Below, one piece after another: positions 1-11,498 of a stretch of DNA of 64,000 nucleotides. Position 1 is the first letter of the stretch; every line of letters begins with the position of its first letter. The DNA comes from Shinisaurus crocodilurus (lineage: Eukaryota > Chordata > Lepidosauria > Squamata > Shinisauridae): assembly GCA_021292165.1 (NCBI GenBank), contig CM037879.1:289514272-289578271 (forward strand), written 5' to 3'. Under the pieces are notes generated by a model. It was not told the origin of the DNA, did not search any database, and saw only the letters and a list, made by a program, of their open reading frames with translations. The position numbers and the translations under genes were made by a program.

Positions 1-1447
1 AATAAAACTGCATGTTTTCCCTCTTCTGTATCTTCATGCCACAGATGTCTGGGAGTGTTGTGCTCCTGTGCATGCCAGTCTTTTATTGGCACCCATGCAA
101 AAAGCACCCCGCCCACCCCCAGTGTGTTACATGAGTGCCTGCATTTTTGTTTGTCCCTTTCACTTTTCAACAGTACTGGGATCCAGTTAACCTGAAAGAG
201 CCGGTCCCAGGCTATCTATCCTAAGGATCGATTGCTATAGCTCAATTGCTTGCATAGCATCTGCTTAAAATGGCTGCACCCTCTCATGCAATCCACAGAT
301 ACAACCAGAACCACAATTTCAGCCTTTTCAAGGGGCTTCAGCAGCCTTATCCTAACTGGTGCTTATTTGTGTGGGAAGCTCTGTGTTTAGTTGCCTCCCT
401 TTTTGTCTCTCATCCATCACCAAAGAAGTTTGATCCTGGGCAAAAGCCCAGAAAGCCTTTTGGTCCAGATCCAGGTAGTGCAGAGCTGAGGCTTGCCATT
501 GCTTAATACAAGACATGCTGGGTTTGATATCCGGCTGCTGTGGAGGCTAGCCCTGCCCGGGATGCTCAGTGAACAGTAAAAGTAACTAGATGGCCTGCAG
601 CCTGTATGATTTTTTTTTTCCTAATTGGCTCTAACAAGGTTAAAACAAGCCACACTACGAGCACTCACATGGGCTGATTTCTATATGAATAAGAGCATGC
701 TGGGAACTTGATTTCTGCTGTGTAATATAACCCAGCAATGAAGTTAAATTTTCAATCTCATGCCTCTTACATTAAAAAAAAAATAAAAAAATCAGGCATG
801 TAGTTTTGCAAGCTGCGCTAAGACCACACTCAAGAGCCTCTTTGGGCGATGATTGTCTCGAACAATGAATGTACAACTGCCTGGTCATCCAAAGATGTTC
901 ACTTTCTAGTACATACGTGAACAGCCTTCAGGCCACAGGCTGCCCTTGGTAGCCTTCAGTGCAACCTGTGCTGGACTTTGCTACCACCTCCATTGCTCTC
1001 TCACAAGCTGCTTACCAGGCTGAAGTGCAATGTTCTTGGGGAGAAGAGTGTCTGGGAATGACCCTTCCTATGTGTCATCCTCCCCATTACAATCATGCTC
1101 CCCCCCCCACCTGCCAGAAAGCTGAGCGGTGGGCTTGTGGGAGCATGATTGTGATAGAGAGGGTGGTACACAATGGTGAGTGTGTGGCTATGTGGGACAC
1201 AGGCCGCTTGACTTTGCTGTGCCACGGGAGGGGGGAGGGGGACACTGGCCCAGTCCCCTGCCCACTAGCACGCAGCCCCCAACTCGCTGCCCTCTGCTGC
1301 ATGTGCCCCTCAGGGGCAAAAAGGTTTCCCACCCCTGTTCCAGTGGGTCTGTAACTGCCTTGTAAATCTCCTTTCAGCCTTAAACCGACATATGTCCTCA
1401 AGCATTTAGCCTCCAGCTGGCTCTCACAAAACATATTTTGGTTTCAG
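1..1447 (+). other. GDI2 intron 3, 3' portion
   Basis: Non-coding sequence ahead of the first GDI2 exon in the window. I see no exon with usable splice sites. There is a short self-complementary stretch near 1,080-1,165 (the phrase 'ttacaatcatgctccccc' recurs inverted as 'gggagcatgattgtga'), which looks like a small old foldback. The acceptor at 1,446-1,447 is preceded by a T-rich tract. Confidence 0.6.
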
Positions 1448-1582
1448 GCCAGCTGGTCAAGATGCTGCTGTACACAGAAGTCACTCGCTACCTGGACTTC
1501 AAAGTGATTGAAGGAAGCTTTGTCTACAAGGGAGGAAAGATTTACAAAGTTCCTTCAACTGAGGCAGAAGCCCTAGCATCCA
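1448..1582 (+). CDS. GDI2: GDI2 coding exon 4 (residues ~85-130)
   Basis: The acceptor is 'ttggtttcag' and the donor is GTAAGC at 1,583. The exon opens with two bases that complete a split Gly codon and ends on the first base of a Ser codon. The peptide begins [19 protein letters not shown] and ends [11 protein letters not shown]. It lies in the first domain of the GDI fold and is nearly identical to vertebrate GDI2. Only conservative changes are seen, such as Thr to Ile in the DFKV-x-EGSF stretch. Confidence 0.96.
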
Positions 1583-1770
1583 GTAAGCAGATGGAGCTTC
1601 TTCTGTACTTGTGTTGGACCCCCCCACCATTGTTTAAGACATGGAGTAGAAAATTATTGTGTTTGGGCTTTCTTACACTTAACTGGGAATATTTGCTGAA
1701 GAATGTACAGTATACCAGTGTGTGTTCAAAGTGTAGATCTGAAATGAATATAGAATCAGTCTTCTGGATT

Positions 1771-2001
1771 CAACTTTATTTATTTATTATATTTATACCC
1801 CACCCTTTTTCCTACAAGGAACCCAAGGCGGCTTACATAATCCTCCTCCTCTCCATTTTATCCTCTCAACAGCTCTGTGAGGTAGGCAAGGCTGAGAGTC
1901 AGTGACTGGCCCAAAGTCACCCAGTGAGCTTCATGGCCCAGTGGGGACTAGAACCTGGATCTCCCGAGCCCCAGCCCAACACTCTAACCACACTGGCTCT
2001 C
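1771..2001 (-). repeat. tRNA-derived SINE (Sauria type), reverse orientation
   Basis: On the minus strand it reads from a tRNA-like head (GCCAGTGTGG...GTTAGAGTGTTGG) through the conserved body 'gggtgactttgggccagtcactgactctcagcc' region to an AT-rich tail (tataaatataataaataaata). It is one of at least seven related copies in the window. It sits just inside GDI2 intron 4. Confidence 0.85.
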
Positions 2002-2718
2002 AAAACACTAAATTGACTCGACAGTATTTGAATCTGCTTCTAATGACTTTATCAGAAATGGATGAATTTGTATGGCATAGAAGCTTATGCCAGTGCAGGC
2101 TAGCTGAAGGATTTGTAGCATGCCATGTATTAGAATTATGTTTGTGCCACTTCTAATAACATAGAAGATAAGAACTGCCTTGTAGGATGAGACCAAAGTT
2201 CTAGTGCTCACTTGCTCTCCCAGCACTGACTAGTGAGATGCCCCTAGGGAAATTGCCACCCCCATCTGTTGCGAAGTGAGGTGGTCCACTTCTTGCAAAT
2301 ATTTCAGAGACTTAGACCCTTTGAATTCATCTCATCATATTTAAAGCTGTCTATGCGGTGGCAATTGCTACTCCTGTGTCATAATGATTCCATAAGATAG
2401 TAATAAAAGGTTCTTCTTTGTGGTCTCTGTGCATCACACACATGAGTTCTGCTCCTGCACAAAGCCTCTGATGGATCTTTCTATTGCTGAGACTTTTAGG
2501 TAGGAAGCCCATCCTACCCCCTTGCTCCACATGCCTGGAGGGCGGTGCTCCCACCTTTCCCCTCAGTTTCTCTTCAACTATAGCAGCAGCAGCAGCAGTG
2601 TTGAGAGCTCTCTATACTAAATTGCTTCATTAGCAATTGGGCTGAGTAATCTTTTCTTTTTTAGTCTTTTATTTTAGTAGTACATCATACTCTAAACGTT
2701 TCCTTTTATTTTGTCAGC

Positions 2719-3931
2719 ATGCTTGCTGCCTTTGTGGTGACAACATCCTTGTTGGGTCCATTACAAATACGGTTTCCTGCAGCACAGTCAGATCCGTCAG
2801 CTCAGTCTGACCCTCAAGTGGCTGACCCTCCACCAATGCCTGGCCGATCCATTGCAAAGAAGGCCATATCTAAGCAGCCTCCTACAGATCAGGCTACAGA
2901 GCCCAAAAGAAGAAGAAAAAGAAGTCAGTTGCCAGAGAATGATTCATATCCCACTACACCAAATGCCATCTCTTGTTATACAGGTTGATAGAACAGATAT
3001 CCAACGGGATCAACCGCAACTCCCACTAGCCTCACCACTGTTACTCTTGCCCTTCCAGGTGGTGCAAAAACTGCCACACAGATTCTCGGTGGTCTTGGAT
3101 GAGGCTCATCTTGCGGGGTGGACATTGGAGGGGAGAGATAAGGGATGTTTCATTGTCAACATTTGCTGGAGTTCAGGAGAGGCTCACCCTGCTCATACTG
3201 CTACAGATACTCTATGACAGTTTCTACACAGACAGGAAAGGAGGGGGGTCATCTTTGTGAGAACCATCTAGGGGTCGATTATTTATTTATTTTATTTTAT
3301 TTTATTTTATTTGTTAATCACCCATCTGGCCGGTCATCCAATTGCCTTCTCACTAAATTCAGAGGGCGGATACACCCATAGATGATCCAGTAATGCATTT
3401 CATCCAGTCTGAAGCCCCTGGTCCTTTTGCCTTACCGATCTTCCTATCCTTCCTTAGCACAGTGAGCAAGTCTTGGAAGAAACCTTCTTCAGCCCCATCA
3501 ATATTAAAAATAAAAATAGAGAGCCTGTATCATGTTCAGCCCGTAGGATGCACATTCCTTTTCCAATATCCGACACCAACATCCATCATTATGGAATCTG
3601 GCCATAACAAGGCATCTTCAAAACCACATTTGGCTTCAACTGATCAAGAGGGTTGCAAACTGGACGCGATGGGCTGCAAAAGCTACTCCACCTTCCAGTG
3701 GTCTTCCAGATCACAAATTACCAGGCCTGCATGGCTCGGTACCAGTTTTGTCTCTGGCAAAAGACTGCCTCCCTGTTTGAATGCCTCCCTGAGGACAAAA
3801 AGGAGATTGCCAGGCTGTTTAAAATGGAAGCTGTATGTTTGGCTAAACAACAGGCTAACGCTGCTAAACATATGGCGGACTTTGGAGCCAAGTCCATGGC
3901 AGGGGCAATTGCCTTACATCGGCATGCTTGA
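2719..3931 (+). pseudogene. DIRS gag-like coding relic
   Basis: Three overlapping short frames carry low-complexity Pro/Ser/Gln sequence, a Lys/Arg-rich patch (KRRRKRSQLP near 2,910-2,940) and a helical stretch ending in an alanine-rich motif with RHA (about 3,735-3,931). This layout resembles the gag-like ORF of vertebrate DIRS elements. The frame is interrupted, so it is a relic and not a host gene. The family assignment is inference from order and motif. Confidence 0.5.
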
Positions 3932-4489
3932 TTGCAGTTTGCAGGACTGACAAAAGAAGCTTGCTCCTGTATCAGAAGACCTCTCCGATGAACAGAGCTT
4001 GTTCAACTCGGCAATGGACAACAACCTGTTATGTCTATAAAATTAAGAAATCGGCTAAAAGAACTGAGTGAGGGAACTACCCAACATTCTTCTTATCCAT
4101 GCTTTAGGCTGTGGAGTCTGTCCCAATGCCAAAGACAATCCATGTACACCACCAGGTGACTGTTGCTTTTGTAAAATGGAACCACAGCAATCCAAACACT
4201 TCCTCCTGCTCCATACTGACAACAAACGTGTCAGAAGCGGGGAGATGGACAGAAATGGCAAATTTGACCCACTGTGGACTGAGGTTACCACTCCGCCCCA
4301 CCTTCGGTTCCCATCTGAGGAGGTACTCTGCCTCATGGCAATGCATCATGACTGACAAATATCCATGGTGAGGTATGAATATATGGTTCAGTTCTGAATC
4401 CTTCCCCCTTTGGGCTTGTTGCAAGTAACTGCTTCCTCCCCCACCCTAGAGGAGGAGGTCACTTCACTGTTCCTAAAGGGGCTATTGAA

Positions 4490-4812
4490 CAAATTGACCC
4501 CCAAACAGCCTCCCCAGGTTTCATGTCCTGTTACTTTACAGTTCAGAAAAAGGATGGTGGTCTTTAGCCCATCCTAGATTTAGGGGACCTTAATTTTTTT
4601 TATCCAACCAAAAAAGTTCCAAATGGTGATCCTGAACTCCATTCTTCTCCTACTGCAAGAGGGACTGATTTGCCTTCGTGGATCTTAAGGATGCTTATGT
4701 CCATATTTCCGTTCACTCTTACCTTCGTCTATATTTACGGTTCACCACTGATTGCCAGTGTTTCCAATTTCAGGTACTGCTGTTTGGCCTTGCTACCTCC
4801 CCAAGGGTATTC
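4490..4812 (+). pseudogene. DIRS reverse-transcriptase fragment
   Basis: In two or three broken frames one can read the hallmarks FVQKKDGG, PILDLR-x-LN, a FVDLKDAYVHI-like catalytic segment with the first Asp, and QVLLFGLATSPRVF. These are the fingers and palm motifs of a retrotransposon reverse transcriptase of the DIRS/Gypsy type. The sequence stops where a CR1 3' end is inserted; the later catalytic box is not seen. Confidence 0.65.
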
Positions 4813-4960
4813 ATAGATAGATAGATCATAGAGTTGGAAGGGGCCTACAAGGCCATCAAGTCCAACCCCCTGCTCAATGCAGGAAACTAGAGGAGGGGTT
4901 TCCTGGCAATCTCCTTTTTGCTCTTGGATGTGTGAAGGGCTCTTGAATTCTACCATTACC
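4813..4960 (-). repeat. CR1 LINE 3'-end fragment nested in the DIRS relic
   Basis: It contains the characteristic CR1 end sequence 'catagagttggaaggggc', 'ccatcaagtccaaccccctg' and 'ctcaatgcagga'. It is bounded on the left by GATA repeats at the 3' tail. It interrupts the reverse-transcriptase segment, so this CR1 copy is younger than the DIRS element. Confidence 0.85.
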
Positions 4961-5356
4961 AAACCTTTTTGTTCAGGAGGACTGTGAAATTCTTGGTTTG
5001 TTATGATGGCAAGAATAAAAATGCTCCCGTTTCAACGCAACGGTTATCCGCATAGGTTTCCAAAACAGTCAGACTTTGCTATTCCCTGGCCCAGCTGATG
5101 GTACCTCAGTCGGTATGGGCTCACTCCACCCAAGCTGTCTCATCCTCAGTGGCCCTCTCCAGGGGTATTTTTCTCCACAAGGTAGGCAGGGCTGCCCATC
5201 AAACACTATTGCCTCTATGTTTGGGCAAGGAAAAATGCTTTCTTTGGATGGGCAGTACTCCTCAACATTGACTTGACCACCTGTTCCCTTCTTCTAGGTA
5301 AGTCAGCTGGTTAATCACCCATATATGTGAAGCACAGAGCCCATGAAGAAGAAGAA

Positions 5357-5672
5357 TAGGTTGCTTACCTGCAACTGTAGTTCTTTGGGTGCTCATCTGT
5401 GGAATCACACAACCTACCCCGCTACAGGTTTCTTTTCACCATTCCTCTTGGTCTGGGGATGTCACTGCAGCATCTTCAGAGAAACTGAGTGGAAAGGCAG
5501 GAGCACCACACTCCAGGCATATGCAGGAGTGGGTTGGACAGGCTTCCCATGTAAAAGTCTCAGCTCTAGAAAGTTTCAGCGGAGGCTCTGTACAGGCGCA
5601 GAACCCATGTGTGTGGCTGCCCAGATGACCACTTGAAGAACTACAGTTACAGGTAAGCAACCTGTCCTTATG
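5357..5672. repeat. Terminal foldback of the DIRS-like element
   Basis: The block starts 'aggttgcttacctgcaactg' and ends with its near-perfect inverse ('...acaggtaagcaacct'), so it is a ~315-base inverted repeat. Its right half also pairs with the left end of the element near 2,400-2,580. DIRS elements carry inverted termini and an internal complementary region, which would explain this layout. Confidence 0.6.
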
Positions 5673-6324
5673 CAATACTAACATGGTTTGTCAGCGCAGC
5701 TGGGTTCACGCATCACGACAGCCCGGAATTCAACAACCCATGGGTTAAATAAGCCACGGGCCAGCATTATGTGCAAATCAGGTCACTGTCTAGAATTGAT
5801 CGGTGCTTTCTGAGTAGTAGTCATTACAAAACTGAGCTGGCGGAAGGTTCAGGTTTGACAAGCCCAGTTCTGATAGTTTTTCTCTTCACCGGAAGAGGTT
5901 GCAGAGCACACACAAGTTAGTAAAATTAGTTAAGTAGTCCACATGGGAAACATAAATCTGTTTTGGCTTGTCTTCTGTTCTTCATATTGACCAGTTCATT
6001 TCTCCCCAAAGTAGCTGGCTTACCCCAGCCAGTATTGAAGTGTGTCATTTTGTCCTAGCTACAGTATTTCATTTTTAGAGCCTTACCTCTTGAGCATGGG
6101 CCAACAATGTCTTAGTTCAGATGATTCTCCAACCATGGTTTAGACTGGCTCATCTGAACTGAGCCAGTGTTGTTGCTGCCAGTTCACATTCAGTAACTTA
6201 ACCCAGGTTGGTGCTGTAATCCTCTTTTTCTGGATTCTGAAGAATCTGATGATGGAAAGCAAACAATTTTAAAACTGTTGAACAAAGATATGTACTGTGA
6301 TCTGACATTTTCCTGGCTCTGTAG

Positions 6325-6523
6325 GTCTGATGGGCTTGTTTGAGAAAAGGCGCTTCAGGAAATTCTTGGTGTATGTCGCCAACTTTGATGAGAATGATGC
6401 CCGCACTTTTGAAGGAGTTGATCCCAAGAAGAACACCATGCGTGATGTGTACAAGAAGTTCGACCTGGGCCAGGATGTCATAGATTTCACAGGCCACGCC
6501 CTTGCACTGTACAGGACCGATGA
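6325..6523 (+). CDS. GDI2: GDI2 coding exon 5 (residues ~130-196)
   Basis: The acceptor is 'ctggctctgtag' and the donor is GTAAGT at 6,524. The peptide starts [20 protein letters not shown] and ends [10 protein letters not shown]. Two leading bases complete Ser130 and two trailing bases start the next Asp codon. It carries the conserved [11 protein letters not shown] segment and the [19 protein letters not shown] block shared by the GDI/REP superfamily. Confidence 0.97.
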
Positions 6524-6961
6524 GTAAGTGGCTCTACTTCTAATGTTCAAGAGAACCTGTGTGCTGAGATTAGTGGAAGTTTATACATTGAGGCAAGTCA
6601 GTCGTGGGCCTCTAGATAAAGGAAGCTAGTCCTTGGGCTTCAGGCTATGGTTAGGGCTGCAAATGTTTGAATTATTTTTGGACAGCATAGAATTGCACAC
6701 CTTGTGCAGAGTTTGTCACCCTGAACACCAGTTTCCACTTCATAACCCTGCAATTGCAGAAAGTATCTTGGAAACACATTGGTGGGATCTTTTGGTCTTA
6801 AGGGCAGTACATCACACAGTCATGTTCTATACAGAAGGCTTGAGTTAGTGAGGAAGCATTTAAAGAAAAAGAAGGGGACTGCTCTAGAAGTTGAGGATAA
6901 GTACTGAGAAATGCACAAAGTTAGTGACAAAGTAAGGTGTCTGAAGAGCTGCTACTTGTGA

Positions 6962-7129
<168 letters not shown>

Positions 7130-8077
7130 TGAGGATCTTTTTTTTTTTGCTGGCAGTTCCAATAAGTTGCTTATTCATACTTTGTAGGCATTGGTCTCCT
7201 CCCTTTCATTTGGCCTTAAATTCCGCTTGCTTCTTTCATTCAAATCTTCTGGAAGTTCGCAACCAACTGGCAGAGGAATCGTGTGGTGTTGGAAGGGGGG
7301 GGAGTATGCTGTTGGTAGGTGGTGCTCTGAACATGATTTTCCTTGGTGAAGAATTGGAGTATGTGGGGCCCATGTGGAAGCCAATAGTCTGCCTTGTAGA
7401 GAATTGTAGAGCTGCCCCCTGAAGACTCAGTGAACCCTTTGCATGGAGCATGCAGCCACTTGCCTTGCAATGATTAGGTGGGGGAAATGATTTGCTGGTA
7501 GTCCTCAGTACAACCACCTTGAATGTAGAGAAAGCAAGGTACAACTTTAAATAAAATTAGGTCCATTTCACTGAGAAGAATAAGGCATTGTAAAACTCAA
7601 AAGCATGCTCGCTGTCTCCCTGGCAGAGTTGCGTGCAAGCAAAGGCATCACTTCACTTGTCTGGTTTGAATATATTCCTGAAGTAAAGCCTTGCAGCTCC
7701 AATAAGGCAATCCAGAAAATATATTCTCCAGCACCTTCTGCATAAAGCTTTCCATACCTCAGACATACTGTTCATGCTGTACCAGTTGGAAATACTCAAG
7801 CATGGATCCTGAGCCAACTCCTCTTGACTGACTCTGGCACGGTTCAGCTTTTTACCCCAGTGCATTCAGCATTTGCCTGGCACCAGGTGTGGGGGTAGAG
7901 AGTAGTAACTTTAGGAAGAAATTGAGTTGTTGCATAGGCCAGTGGTAAACATTGGAGCTCAGCCAGTTGAACATGTAATCCAGGGTTGCCACTTTCTGGA
8001 AAGTCAGGGAAATGAAAGTTGGTCAGGGAAAATCAGGGAAATTGGTAAAAAGTCAGGGAAATTGTGATTGAGAAGTA

Positions 8078-9289
8078 CCCGTATATACTCGACTTTAAGT
8101 CGGCCCTAACATAAGTCGGGGCCCCTAATTTCACCCCCCAAAACTGGGAAAACTTATTGCCCCCCAGTATAAGTCTAGGGTGGGAAATGTACGAGGGGAG
8201 ACTCCTGCCGCCACCCCCAGACACCCCCCACCCCCGTACCTACACCCGCCGCTGCCGCAGCCCCTCCCCCGCCGAAGCCGTGCCGCAGCCCCCCCATGCC
8301 ACCCCCACGCTACCCCCAAGACACCCCCCGTCACTGTACCTGCTCCCGCCGCCGTAGCCCCACTTCGGAAGGGGAGGGGCGCGAGCGATCCTCTTCCCGC
8401 CCGAACCTGCGCCTTTCGCGGCTGGCCGGCCGAGCTGGCTGGCTGGCTGGCTGGCGGGGGCCAGCTCGGAGCGCGGTGCCATCGCGCTGGGGGAGGGCGC
8501 ATGGAGGCCCCCTCTCCGCTGCTCTCCACCAGACACCAGATCCAGGGGGGCGCCTGAAGTTTCCTTCCCCCCCGCCGGCGCCTCTCTCTCTATTTTTCTT
8601 CCGGCGGGGGGCGGCGTTTGCTTTCCTCCCTTCCGCCGGACGGTCCGTCCTTCCTCCCTTCCTCCCTTCCGCTCAAGCAGCGCCCGGGCGGACCGTCCGG
8701 CGGAAGGGAGGAAAGCAAACGCCGCCCCCCGCCGGAAGAAAAATAGAGAGAGAGGCGCCGGCGGGGGGGAAGGAAACTTCAGGCGCCCCCCTGGATCTGG
8801 TGTCTGGTGGAGAGCGGCGGAGAGGGGGCCTCCGTGCGCCCTCCCCCAGCGCGATGGCACCGCGCTCCGAGCTGGCCCCCGCCAGCCAGCCAGCCAGCTC
8901 GGCCGGCCAGCCGGCCGGCCGCGAAAGGCGCAGGTTCAGGCGGGAAGAGGATCGCTCGCGCCCCTCCCCTTCCGAAGTGGGGCTACGGCGGCGGGAGCAG
9001 GTACGGTGACGGGGGTGTCTTGGGGGTAGCGTGGGGGTAGCGTGGGGGTGGCATGGGGGGGCTGCGGCGCGGCTTCGACGGGGGAGGGGCTTCGGCGGCG
9101 GCGGGTGCAGGTACGGGGGTGGGGGTGGGGTGTCTGGGGGTGGCAGCAGGGGTCCTGGGGGTGGAGGGGGGTGCCTGGCGGTGGCAGCGGGGGTCCTGGG
9201 GGAGCGCTGACCCACTTATAAGTCGAGGGGGGCATTTTTCAGCACAAAAAATGTGCTGAAAAACTCGACTTGTATTCGAGTATATACGG
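8078..9289. mobile_element. TA-flanked GC-rich giant palindrome (MITE-like)
   Basis: The outer ends are inverted copies of CCGTATATACTCGA (left with one extra C), each flanked by TA, as for Tc1/mariner-type insertion. Inside, arms of about 450 bases (8,203-8,650 and 8,688-9,150) pair across a ~37-base spacer (8,651-8,687). The arms are very GC- and CpG-rich and hold mirrored tracts such as GGCT repeats against GCCA repeats. No transposase is present. Frames of ~200 codons on both strands are by-products of the composition. Confidence 0.8.
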
Positions 9290-9414
9290 TACTCATATAA
9301 TGGATTTTTTGAGATGGTGCTGCAAGAGGACAGTGCACTTGAGGCAGTTGGAGTAGAGAAGCAGCAGAATACAAATGTAATGTAATGGTGCACACATGTT
9401 CCATAATATGATTA

Positions 9415-9660
9415 CAGTCATGCCTTGGATTGAGAGCATAATTCGTTCTGAAAACGTGCTTGTAATCCAAAACACTCTTACATCAAAACGAAATCCCCCC
9501 CAAAAAATTTGTAGACTTTTAATTTAAGCTGTACTACAGTACTTGTATTGCAAGACGTTGCTTGTATATAAAGTAAAAAAAAATTAAATAAATATTTTAA
9601 AATTTGCTTGTCTTGCAAAACACTCTCAAACCAAGTTACTTGTAATCCAAGGTATTACTG
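9415..9660. mobile_element. TA-flanked MITE with 'cagt...ccttggat' inverted ends
   Basis: The left end reads 'cagtcatgccttggattgag' and the right end is an imperfect inverse ('tgtaatccaaggtattactg'). TA lies directly outside both ends (9,413-9,414 and 9,661-9,662). The interior is AT-rich and non-coding. It is about 246 bases long, consistent with a non-autonomous Tc1/mariner element. Confidence 0.7.
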
Positions 9661-9960
9661 TATATGGTTTTGAAAATGTTTATTGGCTGATGGTTGTTAA
9701 CAGTAAAACAGAATAAAATGAACCTGCATGTGATAGCATATTTTATTATGGAGAAGCTGACTGGCTTCTTGCAACTTGGTAATTTGTGCATTCAAACAAA
9801 CCGGAATCAGTTTCAGTAGATTTGAAGATGTGAATATTTTGACATGGTTCAATAAATTGTGGCTGGCTGGACTTAGTAGCCAGCCATTATTTCTTTTAGC
9901 CATCTATAAAGTCCAGTCCTGCTACAGTTTGTCTCCCAGCAAGTGTACCTGGCAAAAATG

Positions 9961-11300
9961 AAACCACTTTGCAAGTGCTGGGAAAAAAGAGGGTAGGGGC
10001 GTAGGAAGAACCTTTAGCAGCAGTATCTTCTGGTTTTTTGGGGGGGGGGGTGCTCGTGCCCATAGGCTGCCCTCACTTTTTCAAGTATGGATAACCAAGA
10101 GGCACATGAGTTCCCCCCAAAAAGCTCAAGGATCATGCAGGAAAGGGTGTTTTGGGGGACACCCCCTCAGTTGCCCCCCCCAGTTCCCCCCCCAGTTGCC
10201 CCCCCCCTTTCCAGCAGGATCCCTGGGAGGGTTTTAGTGTGACCGCAAGTCCAAGTGTCTCCTCGGTTTTGCCATTGACCCTGAGTTGCTAGCATCTCAA
10301 GGAGTGGCATAGCATGGGGGGATTCTCAGTGTGAGGGGTACACAAGTTTGATGTTACTTTGACCCATGTCAAACTCAGCCCTCCCTCCTGTCAGTGGGAA
10401 TCCCATCCTGTTTTGGAAGTTCCCCTGAGGCTAGCAGTGGGGGGATGCTTGCAAAACTGGGAGGCCACTAGAGACAGCTGATTTCCCCCAAAGAAATCGG
10501 GGTCGTGCTGCAAAAGTGAGGAAAGAGCCCCTTTCCACAAACTGCAATCACCTGGGGCTTTTGGAAGGAGCTGACAGGTCCGGACCTGTCAAATCTGTCA
10601 GCTCTTCTCAAAGGGGGAAAATACTTACCTGCAGCCTGGGGTACAGGGTGGGTGCCTGCTGGATTTGGCCAGCACCTATCCCAGGGACCCCCTTGTGCGA
10701 ACCCGCCCTGCCTGATTTACGCAAATTGGGCAGGTTGTGTTTAAAAAAACCCGAGTGCAATTATTTGTGCACATTATCGGTACAATTTTTTAAATGGGGG
10801 GTGACCACGGCCAGCCCCTTCAAGTTACTGTAGGGGGGGTCCTTGAAGGGGCACCTCCTGAACCCCTCCATGGGGATCGCGAAAGCCAGCTTAATAGCCA
10901 GCTTTCACGATCGGGGGGGGGGTGTTAGGGGGAAAAAAGTCAAGCTGCAGCATGCCCGAAATGGCTCGCAGCAGGGAGCGAGGGAAGCCTTTGTTAGCCA
11001 AGGGAATGGCGGTTGCCCGCTAGCCGCTTGGCAAGAGCAGCAAGGGATTTTGGCATTCTTGCCAAGCAGTCAGGGTTGACCCACGATGGGTTGTCACGTC
11101 ATCCAGGCTTGAACGACACGACAACCCATCGTGGGTCAGACAGACCCTACTGCAAGCCATGGCTTTTCAGGGTGCCTTATAACCCCAAAATAAGCCACCC
11201 TGACAAGCCCATCCCGGGTTCACACGACACAACAACCCACTGTTGCTTATATAAGCCATGGTGGGTTGTTGTGTCATGCGAACTCAGTCTCAGTGTTTTA
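9961..11300 (+). other. Intron sequence with several small palindromes
   Basis: No coding exon is recognised. It holds homopolymer G/C runs (10,040; 10,145-10,207; 10,910), a short perfect palindrome around 'acaggtccggacctgt' (10,573-10,588), and inverted pairs near 11,080-11,135 ('cacgatgggttgtc' against 'gacaacccatcgtg') and 11,207-11,290. The latter resemble the 'gggttcagacaacac' foldback family seen elsewhere in the window. Confidence 0.5.
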
Positions 11301-11498
11301 AGAAGCTCATTTTGAAACTCCTATCTTGACCCAAAAAAGGCCTTTCAGTATTTGTGTAGCTTTACACCATTTGATAAAACTTTATTTAATGTAATGTAAC
11401 CTATGAGTCAGGGAAATGGAAAATGAAATTTTAGTGGCAACCCTGTAATCAGCCCACTTTACCAACTGCATGTCTTTGTACATGTACTTCATTGACAG

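Larger units (their letters stand above)
2390..5680 (+). mobile_element. DIRS-like retroelement relic with inverted terminal repeats
   Basis: The left end (about 2,395-2,580) recurs in inverted orientation at the right end (about 5,450-5,672). Both share 'cacacacatg(a/g)gttctg', 'gagactttta' and 'ctcagtttctct' in matching order. Between them lie a gag-like segment (2,719-3,931, ending near a motif GAIALHRHA) and a reverse-transcriptase segment (about 4,500-4,812). Several frameshifts and stops break the frames, so it is inactive. Inverted termini with this RT type point to the DIRS order of tyrosine-recombinase retrotransposons. I see no intact recombinase. A CR1 fragment is nested at about 4,813-4,960. 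Confidence 0.7.
7981..11445. mobile_element. Composite DNA-transposon block with CAGGGTTGCCAC ends
   Basis: The block starts 'cagggttgccac' at 7,981 and ends with its exact inverse 'gtggcaaccctg' at 11,445. 'tgtaatc' precedes the left end and overlaps the right end, so a target duplication of 5 to 7 bases is possible. Both subterminal regions carry copies of 'gtcagggaaa'. Nested inside are the GC-rich palindrome (8,078-9,289) and a second TA-flanked element (9,415-9,660). No transposase frame is visible. It fills most of GDI2 intron 6. The ends look hAT-like but the duplication is not a clean 8 bases, so the family is uncertain. Confidence 0.45.

Noticed and set aside
8240..9215. Long frames (180-237 codons) on both strands in the GC-rich palindrome
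   Set aside because: They arise from GC-rich inverted arms that lack stop codons; Pro/Arg/Gly/Ser-rich, no domain, no splice context, mirrored on the other strand.
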